A DNA stretch of 64,000 nucleotides, from NCBI GenBank assembly GCA_024233005.1, contig JACKQE010000005.1, positions 221,262 through 285,261 on the forward strand, in the 5' to 3' direction. Within the stretch, counting starts at the first letter, position 1, and the number at the start of each line of letters is the position of its first letter. The notes under the pieces are model-generated. The model did not search any database, was not told the DNA's origin, and worked only from the letters and a program-made list of their open reading frames with translations. The position numbers and the translations under genes are program-made. The DNA comes from Akkermansiaceae bacterium (lineage in GTDB: Bacteria; Verrucomicrobiota; Verrucomicrobiia; Verrucomicrobiales; DEV007). Positions 9,213 through 17,083 of this stretch are shown here, piece by piece.

Positions 9213-9227
9213 ATTAGCTGAGCTAAT
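9213..9227. promoter_or_regulatory. perfect 7+1+7 palindrome upstream of the propeller operon
   Basis: ATTAGCT-G-AGCTAAT lies about 170 bp upstream of the propeller gene start at 9041, in an AT-richer 218-bp gap. There is no following T-run in either direction, so a protein-binding operator is more likely than an intrinsic terminator. No regulator can be named. Confidence 0.4.
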
Positions 9228-9259
9228 GTATTGATCTCTTTGTATAAGTGAAAGAGGCG

Positions 9260-9929
9260 TTACTTGAGTTCCTTGATCTTGAGATTCCGCCAGCGGACTT
9301 CAAAAGGACCGGTGCCTTTTTTGATGCCATGCACTTGGAGTCCGATCAGCCCCTTGGGATGGGACTTGTAAATTTCCTCATGGGTCAGGTCATCGACCGG
9401 CTGGCCATTGAGCCACGTTTGAATGCGGGCGCCTTTGGCGACGACGCGGTAGTGATTCCATTCCCCGTTCTTGAAGTAGTTGTGGGCCGAGCCAGGTTCG
9501 TCGTTCTTGGGCTTGGGAGAGAGCCATCCCAGTCCGGTGGCTTCGCCGTAAATATAGCCTGCCTGCCCTGGTCCGGACTCGATTTCCACTTGGGGGCCGT
9601 TGACCCGGCCGCCGAACTGATCCTTGTCGAGGTCTTTCAACGAAGACCGGATCTGAACGCCGGAATTGAGGCCATCGCTGACTTTGACCTCAAATTCCAG
9701 TTCGAAATCACCGTATTCCTTGGGGGAGCAAAGGAAACTGTTCGGACTGCCATCGACAGTGCGACCGACGATGGCTCCGTCTTCCACCGTGTAGGCGGCT
9801 TTGCCGCTTTTTACGACCCATCCTTGGATGGAGTGGCCATCAAAAAGGGGGACCCAACCCTCATTCTGCCCCAGGGCAGGAAAGGTCAGAAGGGCGGCAG
9901 CGAGCGGGAGCAAGAGGGCTTTTTTTCAT
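9260..9929 (-). CDS. DUF1080 (3-keto-disaccharide hydrolase-type) exported protein, start frameshifted
   Basis: The continuous frame covers 9260-9913 (217 residues, TTG at 9913) and carries a DUF1080 domain: VPLFDGHSIQGWVV, FELEFEVKVSDGLNSGVQIRSS and a final VRWRNLKIKEL. Members include 3-keto-glycoside hydrolases and binding proteins. The expected start is ATG 9929. With one A fewer in the run of seven it would read MKKALLLPLAAALLTFPALGQ, an ideal signal peptide. As given, that ATG leads out of frame and the domain frame meets TGA immediately upstream. So this is a single-base homopolymer error, slippage-dependent expression or a fresh mutation; the domain itself looks intact. Confidence 0.75.
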
Positions 9930-10054
9930 GAGCTTGAAGTCGAGAAGGGCCTCTCCCACGAGTGATCCCGAAAAGAATGAGCTGAATTTCGCCCCAAAAT
10001 GCCTTCCGTAAAGGGACGGATTTCGGGTAGTTGATCTGCCCGTTCCGGCACCAG

Positions 10055-11581
10055 TCAGGCTGCGGCGTCCGATTGGCCGGTGGCCAGGTGCATCAGGGCT
10101 TCTTCACTCAGTTCGGCGCGGGAAAGCTCGCCGGCCAGGTGTCCTTCGTGCATGACCAGAACGCGGTCCGCCATCCCGAGCATTTCCTCCATCTCACTGG
10201 AAACAAACAGAATCGCCATCCCTTGGCGTGCCAATGACTCCATCAGGGCATAAATCTCGTGCTTCGCTCCGACATCGATGCCCCGGGTAGGTTCGTCCAA
10301 AAGCAGAATGCGGGGATCCATCGCGAGCCATTTTCCGAGGACGACCTTCTGCTGGTTGCCGCCGCTGAGGTAGCGCACCACCTGCTCGGGGCCGGGGGTT
10401 TTGACCCGGAGACGGGCGATCATATCCTGGCAAAGCCCCATTTCTGCGGGGCGGTTCACCAATCCCCGGGATGCGTTTCGTTCCAATGTGGCCAGGCTGA
10501 GATTTTCCCGCACTGTCATTTCGAGGATCAGTCCGTGCTGTTTGCGATCTTCCGGGGCCAGGGCCAGTCCCTGCTGGACGGCGGTGCGCGGGGTATCCAG
10601 GGTCACCGCATTTCCCGCGACACGGATTTCCCCTCCGACCGCCGGGGTGGCGCCAAACAGAGTCGTCAACACCTCGGTGCGTCCCGAGCCGACCAGCCCG
10701 GCGAGGCCGACGATTTCGCCGCGCCGGAGGCTGAAATTCAAGGTCCGGGTGGGATGGGCCGGGGTGCGCAGTTCCTTCGCTTCGAGGATGACCTCGCCCG
10801 TGGCATTCTCAGTTCGCGCGTAAAAGCTCGAGAGGTCGCGTCCCACCATCAGGCTGATCATCCGGTCGTGGGTGATTTCTTCCCGGCGCAGTTCGCCCGC
10901 ATTTTCGCCATCCCGGAGGACCGTGACCCGGTCGGCGAGCGCCTTCACCTCGGCGAGACGGTGGGAAATATAGACGATGCCGACCCCGCGATCCCTCAGT
11001 GCATGGATCACTGCAAAGAGGGCGTCCGCTTCGCGTGCCGAAAGGCTGGAGGTGGGCTCATCCATGATGAGGACTCGCGCGTTGATGGAGAGAGCTTTGG
11101 CAATCTCCACCATTTGCTGGCGTCCAATGCTCAGTTCCTCCACGAGCGTGGCCGGATCGACGTCCAAGCCGACCATGGCGAGGTATTTCATCGCTTCCCG
11201 GCGCACGGCGGCCTCGTCGATGAATCCCCGGCGACTCGGTTCTCGCCCCAAAAAGAGATTGGCCCCCACGCTGAGATTGGAGGCAAGATTGAGTTCCTGG
11301 TGGATCAGGGCGATGCCATGCCCCAGGGCGTCGGGGACGGAACTGATGCGGACCGTCTTGCCATCCATCTTTAGCTGGCCATCGTCGGGACACTGCACCC
11401 CGGCGAGAATTTTCATGAGGGTGCTTTTGCCGGCCCCATTTTCTCCCATGATGGCGAGGACTTCCCCTCGCTCGAGATGGCAGGAAACGCCTCCCAGGGC
11501 CCGCACTCCGGGGAAGGTTTTGACAATGCCGCAGGCCTCCAACAGAGGGGGGGCTGGGACGGCCTCGGGGGACGTGGTCAT
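10055..11581 (-). CDS. sugar ABC transporter ATP-binding protein (RbsA/MglA type)
   Basis: A 508-residue protein with two nucleotide-binding domains in one chain, as in RbsA, MglA and XylG. The first domain has GENGAGKST (near residue 47), LSIGRQQ and LIMDEPTSSL. The second has a degenerate Walker A (GLVGSGRTE), LSGGNQQK and LLLDEPTRGID. It energises uptake of a monosaccharide or similar ligand at the inner membrane. It starts 6 bp after the stop of the periplasmic binding protein, so the two are certainly in one operon. No membrane permease follows: the next gene downstream is the DUF1080 protein. The permease must be encoded elsewhere. Confidence 0.93.
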   Translation of the reverse strand: MTTSPEAVPAPPLLEACGIVKTFPGVRALGGVSCHLERGEVLAIMGENGAGKSTLMKILAGVQCPDDGQLKMDGKTVRISSVPDALGHGIALIHQELNLASNLSVGANLFLGREPSRRGFIDEAAVRREAMKYLAMVGLDVDPATLVEELSIGRQQMVEIAKALSINARVLIMDEPTSSLSAREADALFAVIHALRDRGVGIVYISHRLAEVKALADRVTVLRDGENAGELRREEITHDRMISLMVGRDLSSFYARTENATGEVILEAKELRTPAHPTRTLNFSLRRGEIVGLAGLVGSGRTEVLTTLFGATPAVGGEIRVAGNAVTLDTPRTAVQQGLALAPEDRKQHGLILEMTVRENLSLATLERNASRGLVNRPAEMGLCQDMIARLRVKTPGPEQVVRYLSGGNQQKVVLGKWLAMDPRILLLDEPTRGIDVGAKHEIYALMESLARQGMAILFVSSEMEEMLGMADRVLVMHEGHLAGELSRAELSEEALMHLATGQSDAAA

Positions 11582-11587
11582 GGCCGG

Positions 11588-12649
11588 TCAGTTCGGCGCG
11601 GGTTTGCCCAGCTTGGCGTTGAGGTCTTTCCAGAACTCCATGACATTGTCCTTGCGGATGGATTGCGCGGACACGTCGATGAATTTGTTGGCGGGAATGA
11701 TGTCCTTTTTGCCTTCGTGAAGTGCCTTGAGAACCTCGATCGATTTGTAGCCGTACATGTAGGGGTTCTGCACGAGGGTCCCCTGCACGGTGCCGTCACG
11801 GATGCCCTGCAGGGTCGCGGGATTCTCATCAAAGCCAACGACCTTGACCTTTCCGAGTTTGCCTCCTTGTTCCAGCGCTTGGAGAATGAGCGGAGGATTG
11901 TATTCGAAGAGGCCCACCAGGCAGCCGATGTCGGGGTAGCGGGAAAGCGTGTCCTCGGCATTGGCTTTTGCCTTGGCGCGGTCGAACTGGTCGGTCAGGG
12001 TGCCAAGGATGGTGTATTTGTCGCCTTTGATGGGGTCGGACGGGGGATCAAACCGTGATGAATCATCCGAGCGGTCGAGCAGCTCATCAATCACTCCCTG
12101 TCGGCGAAGGCGGGCGTTGTCCTGCTCCAGCCGTCCTACCAGAAGCATGACAGTGCCACCTTCAGGCAGTGCTTCTTTCACGATCTTGCCGCACAGCCGT
12201 CCCGCCGTGTAGTTGTCCATGCCGACATAGACGAGCCGATTGGACTCGGGAGCATCGGAGTCGTGGGTGATGAGCTTGGTCACCTCGGCCGCTTTGTTCA
12301 ACATCGTGGTCTGGTTGGCCGCATCGATCGGGCTTACCGCCATGCCGTCAATGTTGCGGGTCAGCAGGTCTTCAATGCGGTTTTTCTGCTCCGACAATCC
12401 TCCGGAGGGCATGACGACATCGACTTCCACCCCGAGGTCGGTGGCGGCTTTCTCGGCGCCGATTTTGGCGATTGTCCAGAAGTCCGCCACGCCGTTGGTG
12501 ACATAGGCGAAGCGCGGCTTGCCGCCGGCATCAGGAGACGCCTTCCCGCCCGCGCCGGCACTCTCCGGCTTGTCCCCGCAGCCGGCGAGGAAGGTCAACG
12601 CCGCGAGGGAGGCGGCCGCTTTCATGCAAATTCCTTGTGTCTTTTTCAT
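11588..12649 (-). CDS. sugar ABC transporter substrate-binding lipoprotein (RbsB-like)
   Basis: A 353-residue type I periplasmic-binding fold protein. A lipobox ends LTFLAGC at about residue 24. The mature part has features of the ribose/galactose-binding family: FAYVTNGVADFW, NRIEDLLTRNIDGMAVSPID, VYVGMDNYTAGRLCG, VGFDENPATLQGI and the late LVQNPYMYGYKS. It should bind a sugar or sugar-like ligand outside the membrane and pass it to a permease driven by the ATPase encoded 6 bp downstream. The ligand cannot be read. A short inverted repeat lies just upstream of the start. Confidence 0.92.
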   Translation of the reverse strand: MKKTQGICMKAAASLAALTFLAGCGDKPESAGAGGKASPDAGGKPRFAYVTNGVADFWTIAKIGAEKAATDLGVEVDVVMPSGGLSEQKNRIEDLLTRNIDGMAVSPIDAANQTTMLNKAAEVTKLITHDSDAPESNRLVYVGMDNYTAGRLCGKIVKEALPEGGTVMLLVGRLEQDNARLRRQGVIDELLDRSDDSSRFDPPSDPIKGDKYTILGTLTDQFDRAKAKANAEDTLSRYPDIGCLVGLFEYNPPLILQALEQGGKLGKVKVVGFDENPATLQGIRDGTVQGTLVQNPYMYGYKSIEVLKALHEGKKDIIPANKFIDVSAQSIRKDNVMEFWKDLNAKLGKPAPN

Positions 12650-12666
12650 GCAACTCTATAGGTCTG

Positions 12667-12697
12667 ACAATCTGAGTGAAAACGCATCCTAGATTGT
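12667..12697. promoter_or_regulatory. inverted repeat upstream of the sugar ABC operon
   Basis: ACAATCT at 12667-12673 and AGATTGT at 12691-12697 form 7-bp arms 17 bp apart, starting 18 bp upstream of the binding-protein ATG. The position suits a repressor operator over the promoter or leader. It may be chance. Confidence 0.3.
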
Positions 12698-12770
12698 GAT
12701 GGCGTTTGTGAAAAGAACAAACTTTGGTGGAGAAAGGGCCCGCTTTGGGCCGAATCCGCCGCCCTGACCC

Positions 12771-13520
12771 ATGCCGCGACCCTCTGATGCCGGTGAACCC
12801 GCTCTCCCGGAAATGACCACCTTCCAACCTGTGGCATCGCTCTCGTGCGCCTTTCAGGACAAGTTCGGCCTGCCCCGTCAGCCGGACCCGGCCACAGAGA
12901 TTCGCGGCACGGTCACTTTCCTGCCTGGTTTCGACCGGCCCGAAATGGTTCGGGGATTGGAGGGATTCAGTCACCTCTGGCTCCTGGGGATCTTTCACCG
13001 GACTCCCTGGACTGGAGCCACCACAGTGCGCCCTCCGCGGCTAGGGGGAAACCGACGGGTCGGCGTCTGGGCCACCCGGTCTCCGAACCGGCCCAATTCT
13101 CTCAGCCTGAGTTTAGTGCGCCTCTTGGAAATCTCCACCGGTCCGCTCCGTCTGGAAGTCGCGGGCTGTGACATGGTCGACGGTACTCCGGTATTGGACA
13201 TCAAGCCCTACCTGCCGTGGTGTGAAAGCATTCCCGATGCCCGGTCCGGATGGGCCATGGCGCCTCCGGCTCTCCTGGAAGAGTCTTCCATTCAGTTCCC
13301 CGCTCCGCTGGCCGAAGTCTTTGGAAGTTGCGGGGACTCCCGGGGAGAGATTCTGGCCATGCTCCGGGGGGATCCCCGTCCGGCTTACTTGGCAGGAAAA
13401 TCCGCCCCGGAACGCCTCTATGGAGCCACCGTGGCGGGATGGAATGTCCGGTGGCGCCGTTACGACGACCGGGTCGAAGTGGTGGAGTTCTCGCGGTTGC
13501 CGGAAGGTGCGGACCCGTGA
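12771..13520 (+). CDS. trmO: tRNA (N6-threonylcarbamoyladenosine37-N6)-methyltransferase, TrmO/TsaA family
   Basis: A 249-residue protein of the TrmO (YaeB/TsaA) family, which uses S-adenosylmethionine to methylate t6A37 in tRNA-Thr. The family signature is clear: GLEGFSHLWLLGIFH, then GVWATRSPNRPNSLSLSLVRL, then LEVAGCDMVDGTPVLDIKPYLPW. The C-terminal part, including RPAYL and LYGATVAGWNVRW, fits the small second domain. It lies alone between the divergent sugar ABC operon and a convergent small exported protein whose stop is 3 bp away. Confidence 0.9.
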   Translation: MPRPSDAGEPALPEMTTFQPVASLSCAFQDKFGLPRQPDPATEIRGTVTFLPGFDRPEMVRGLEGFSHLWLLGIFHRTPWTGATTVRPPRLGGNRRVGVWATRSPNRPNSLSLSLVRLLEISTGPLRLEVAGCDMVDGTPVLDIKPYLPWCESIPDARSGWAMAPPALLEESSIQFPAPLAEVFGSCGDSRGEILAMLRGDPRPAYLAGKSAPERLYGATVAGWNVRWRRYDDRVEVVEFSRLPEGADP

Positions 13521-13523
13521 GCG

Positions 13524-14051
13524 TCAATCAAAAGGAGATTTCAACACTTTGACCGAGCGCATGATCTCCAGGATTTCTTTCTTCCGGTAGTCGTGCACCG
13601 GCAATGGGGTGCTTGATTGGATGAGGTAGGCATCGGGGCCCATCGGGAACACCATGAGGAAGAACCGGTATTTCACCTGGTTGTCGCCCTGCAGGATGGC
13701 GAGGTCGAGCACCTGGAAGGCCGCCTCGATGTCCCCGACTTTGCCGGACTTGTAGTCGCCTTCCTGGATCAGGGCAAAATTCTGCTTGTAGACTTCGATA
13801 TAGTTGCGGACCAGATCAAAGTTGCTGCTGTTGCCACCGCCGGCAAAGGGAATCACATAGACCTGGGTGTGTCCGTCCACGGATTGGAAGCCCGCCTTGG
13901 CTCCGGCCTGGAGCTTGGGGACGGCTTTCCATCCCAGCGGGATGGTCAACGCCAATTTGCCGTCGGCGACCATTTCCTCCTTGGCCCATGAAACCTCCGG
14001 CAGGAGGGTTACGCAAGCGATTCCCCAGAGCAAAGCAGCGTTCAGTCGCAT
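13524..14051 (-). CDS. exported hypothetical protein (PsbP/DcrB-like appearance)
   Basis: A 175-residue protein with a Sec signal (MRLNAALLWGIACVTLLPEVSWA). The mature part begins with a lysine-poor beta pattern, KLALTIPLGWKAVPK, continues with VYVIPFAGGG and ends with YRKKEILEIMRSVKVLK. That layout recalls the PsbP/DcrB fold (a beta-rich domain in which GW and a C-terminal helix recur), but similarity is too weak for a family call. It starts 26 bp upstream of nothing on its own strand and follows the propeller gene at 14079 by 27 bp; the two could be co-transcribed. Confidence 0.65.
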   Translation of the reverse strand: MRLNAALLWGIACVTLLPEVSWAKEEMVADGKLALTIPLGWKAVPKLQAGAKAGFQSVDGHTQVYVIPFAGGGNSSNFDLVRNYIEVYKQNFALIQEGDYKSGKVGDIEAAFQVLDLAILQGDNQVKYRFFLMVFPMGPDAYLIQSSTPLPVHDYRKKEILEIMRSVKVLKSPFD

Positions 14052-14078
14052 GATCGGCAGCGGAAGGCAGAGTGATGC

Positions 14079-15560
14079 TCACCCTTCCCCGAGACAATAT
14101 AAGTATCCATCCAGGGAAGCAATGTAGATCCGCCCTTCATGGCAGACCGGGGTGGCTTCGAATTGGCTGCCAGTCATGGCATCCAGCAGGCTCAGTTTGC
14201 CTTCCGCAGAAACCTCAAATAGTTTCAAACCCTTGTCGTAGGGGGCCACGATACGGTTGCCAACAAAAATTGGCGTGGCAATGCTACCCGCGCCCAGCGG
14301 GACCCGGTCGAGCAGTCTGGGGCGCGGGTGTTTCGTCTTGCCGTCAGGACCGACTCCCGGGCTTCCCGCTTCCAGTTCCGCGCTCGAGACGAGATACAGA
14401 AACCCATCGACGCCGATGAATGCGGCCATTGGTCGGCCTCCCGTCTCCTCCGCGGTGCGGTCATTGATTGCCACGGAACCGATGATGCCACCCTGCCATT
14501 CATAAAAGCTTCCTGTGGCGACGTTCTCCGTCGGAAAGAACCAGCGCACTGCTTTGCCGGGAGCTTTCGCCGGATCCAGCTTGAAGACTCCCCCGGGGCC
14601 GGGGATGAACTGCTTTTCCACGGCCAGGAGCAGGCAGCCATCATTTGTCACCGGCATCGTGGCATTGAGGTCGGATCCGATAGGGAAGGTCCAGGTGACC
14701 CGGTTCCACTTCAGGCTGTATCCATAAACCCTTCCCGCTCCGGAAGCAGTGTAAACGCGCCCATTTAGCAGGGTGGGGGATGATTCGCACTCGATGTTGC
14801 CACCGTGGGTGCGGGGATCCGATGCTTCATAAAAGGGGATCTCCTTGTGGATCCGGGGCTGCGGTATCCCATCGCGGAGACGCCTGGACGCGGGATCGGG
14901 GGAAAACACCGTGAAGATCGAATTCTCCAACGCCAGATACCCGCGGTCACCCAGCAGGAGGGCCGAGCCGTCCACATCCCGGCTGTAGGTGGAGGTGCGG
15001 CGACAGTTCATCCGCCACAGTTCCTTGCCGGTCCCGAAGGAAATTGCGCGGAGGCTGGGGACGATGGGTTGGTCGAAGGCTGAATCCACGCCGAGGCGGG
15101 AGCCCTGAATCACCATGAGACGGTCTGCGGGATTCTCCGCATGGGGGTTGAGATAGAATGATCCGGTTCCTTTGATGACATCGTCGTAAGCGTATTGCCA
15201 GATCACTTCACCCGTGGCGGCCCGGATTTTTCTCAAATGGTGGTCGTTGGCCCCCAGGGAGAGATACAACTCCCCATCTTCCTTGACCAGCAGCGGTTGG
15301 CCGGTCCAGCCGGCCCCTTTCCACAGGCGCAGTTCCGGTCCAATCCGGGTGTGGCCGGTTCCCAGATTCAGTTTCCAGATGACACCGAGCCGGCCTGGCA
15401 ATCGATTGCCGTAGGTGTTGCGCTGAGGGCCTCCGAGATAGGTCGGATTGATCAGTTCATACGCCGCACCGTCCACCACGCCGGGTAGCAGGCATCCCAC
15501 CAAGGCAAGGATTGCCCAAGTTGGTCGAAAGGGGGATGGTTTCTGGGACGGGGAATGCAT
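14079..15560 (-). CDS. exported PQQ-like beta-propeller protein
   Basis: A 493-residue protein with a signal peptide (PTWAILALVGCLLPGVVDGAA) followed by propeller blades: GQPLLVKEDGELYLSLG, SSPTLLNGRVYTASGAG, TPIFVGNRIVAPYDKG and TPVCHEGRIYIASLDGYLYCLG at the end. This matches BamB/PQQ-like repeat proteins with no recognisable catalytic site. It lies 77 bp downstream of the DUF1501 gene on the same strand, so it may be the third member of the PSCyt/DUF1501 operon. A periplasmic or outer-surface role is inferred. Confidence 0.82.
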   Translation of the reverse strand: MHSPSQKPSPFRPTWAILALVGCLLPGVVDGAAYELINPTYLGGPQRNTYGNRLPGRLGVIWKLNLGTGHTRIGPELRLWKGAGWTGQPLLVKEDGELYLSLGANDHHLRKIRAATGEVIWQYAYDDVIKGTGSFYLNPHAENPADRLMVIQGSRLGVDSAFDQPIVPSLRAISFGTGKELWRMNCRRTSTYSRDVDGSALLLGDRGYLALENSIFTVFSPDPASRRLRDGIPQPRIHKEIPFYEASDPRTHGGNIECESSPTLLNGRVYTASGAGRVYGYSLKWNRVTWTFPIGSDLNATMPVTNDGCLLLAVEKQFIPGPGGVFKLDPAKAPGKAVRWFFPTENVATGSFYEWQGGIIGSVAINDRTAEETGGRPMAAFIGVDGFLYLVSSAELEAGSPGVGPDGKTKHPRPRLLDRVPLGAGSIATPIFVGNRIVAPYDKGLKLFEVSAEGKLSLLDAMTGSQFEATPVCHEGRIYIASLDGYLYCLGEG

Positions 15561-15637
15561 TTCTCAAAAGCCGGACTCGGATCCGGGCCTCAAAAAAGGA
15601 AGAACAGGCGGATCCTGGCTAAGAAAGTGGCGCCCCC

Positions 15638-17041
15638 TCATGACAGGATTTCCTTGGCCACCTCCCCGTAAACATCCGTGAGCCGGAAGTTTCTTCCGGA
15701 ATAGGGATAGGTTAGTTTGGTGTGGTCGAGTCCGAGCAGATGCAAGATTGTGGCATGCAGGTCATGCGTGCCCATTTTTCCTTCCACGGCGGTTCCTCCC
15801 AATTCGTCGGTGGCCCCGTAGCGCAGACCTCCCTTGACTCCACCACCGGCCATCCACATGCTGTAGCCGCGGTTGTTGTGCCGCCTCCCGTCGCCGCCGT
15901 TGGCCTGGTCCTGGGGACTCCGTCCGAATTCGCCGCCCCAGAGCACCAGGGTGTCCTTGAGCAGATCGCGGTCTTTCAGATCCTGCAGCAGGGCGGCGAT
16001 CGGCTGGTCGATGGCGTTGCAGTTGTTGGTGAGGGCTTCCTTGAGATTCTTGTGCTGGTCCCAGCCTCCTTTGCTGACCTGGATGAAACGCACTCCCGAC
16101 TCGGCAAGACGTCGAGCCATCAGACACTGTGATCCGAAACTGGTTTTGTCGCCGGAGGCAATGCCGTAGGCGGAGAGGGTTTTGGCATCCTCCTTGTCGA
16201 GGTCGAGCACGCTCGGCACGGATGTTTGCATCCGGTAGGCGAGCTCGTAGGATTCGATGACCCCTTCCAGCTCGGAGTTTTCCGGATGTTGGCTGGAAAG
16301 GTCCCGGTTCATCGACTGAATGAGGTCGATCTGGGCGCGCTGGGCCGCGGTGTCGAGGTGGCGATTGCGAATGTCCGAGATGCCGCCGGCTTCGGTGTCA
16401 ATCCGGGTTCCCTGGAACGCGGCGGGAAGGAAGGAGGAGCCATAGTTTTGCGCGCCGCCGGCATTGCCCACCGGGTTGATCGTGACAAATCCGGGCAGGT
16501 CCTGGTTCATCGTCCCGAGTCCATAGAGGGTCCAGGCACCGAGCGAAGGGCGCACGAAGTTGATGCTGCCGGTGTGGAGGGCGATCGACGCCTGGGGATG
16601 GGCGGCGTTGCTGGTGTTCATCCCGTTGAGCAGACAGAGATCATCCGCGTGCTTTGACAGATGGGGGAACAATTCGCTGATCATGAGACCGCTTTTTCCC
16701 TGTGGTTTGAAATCGAACTGGGGCGCGAGGAGTTTCCCGCCCTTGCCCCCGGCGGCTTCCCCGGAGGCAGTTTGGCCTCCGGCTTTGGCCAGTTCCGGTT
16801 TCCAATCAAACGTGTCCAGGTGGCTTGGCGCTCCCTGCATGAAAAAGAAGATCACCCGTTTGGCCCGTGCCGGGAAATGCGGGGCCTTGGGCGCCAGCGG
16901 CCCCTGATAGGTGCCCGTCCCGGCAGCCCGGGCAGCTTCCGCAAGGAGGCTGGAGAATGCGAGCCAGCCGAAACCGGCGGCGGTGTCCTGAAGGAATCCG
17001 CGGCGGCTGAGCGGTGAGAAGCGGTGGGAGCAGAGGTTCAT
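15638..17041 (-). CDS. DUF1501 exported protein (sulfatase-like fold)
   Basis: A 467-residue protein with a Tat-like signal (SRRGFLQDTAAGFGWLAFSSLL). DUF1501 hallmarks follow: VIFFFMQGAPSHLDTFDWKPEL, GVRFIQVSKGGWDQH, LVLWGGEFGRSPQ and MGTHDLHATILHLLGLDH. DUF1501 proteins share the alkaline phosphatase/sulfatase fold and are abundant in Planctomycetes and Verrucomicrobia; their reaction is not established. It directly follows the PSCyt/DUF1553 gene (42 bp), the usual pairing. Two further pairs occur at 23-30.6 kb. Confidence 0.92.
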   Translation of the reverse strand: MNLCSHRFSPLSRRGFLQDTAAGFGWLAFSSLLAEAARAAGTGTYQGPLAPKAPHFPARAKRVIFFFMQGAPSHLDTFDWKPELAKAGGQTASGEAAGGKGGKLLAPQFDFKPQGKSGLMISELFPHLSKHADDLCLLNGMNTSNAAHPQASIALHTGSINFVRPSLGAWTLYGLGTMNQDLPGFVTINPVGNAGGAQNYGSSFLPAAFQGTRIDTEAGGISDIRNRHLDTAAQRAQIDLIQSMNRDLSSQHPENSELEGVIESYELAYRMQTSVPSVLDLDKEDAKTLSAYGIASGDKTSFGSQCLMARRLAESGVRFIQVSKGGWDQHKNLKEALTNNCNAIDQPIAALLQDLKDRDLLKDTLVLWGGEFGRSPQDQANGGDGRRHNNRGYSMWMAGGGVKGGLRYGATDELGGTAVEGKMGTHDLHATILHLLGLDHTKLTYPYSGRNFRLTDVYGEVAKEILS

Positions 17042-17083
17042 GACGGTAGGGGCGGGTCAGGTCAGGGCGGTCAAAGAAATCAC

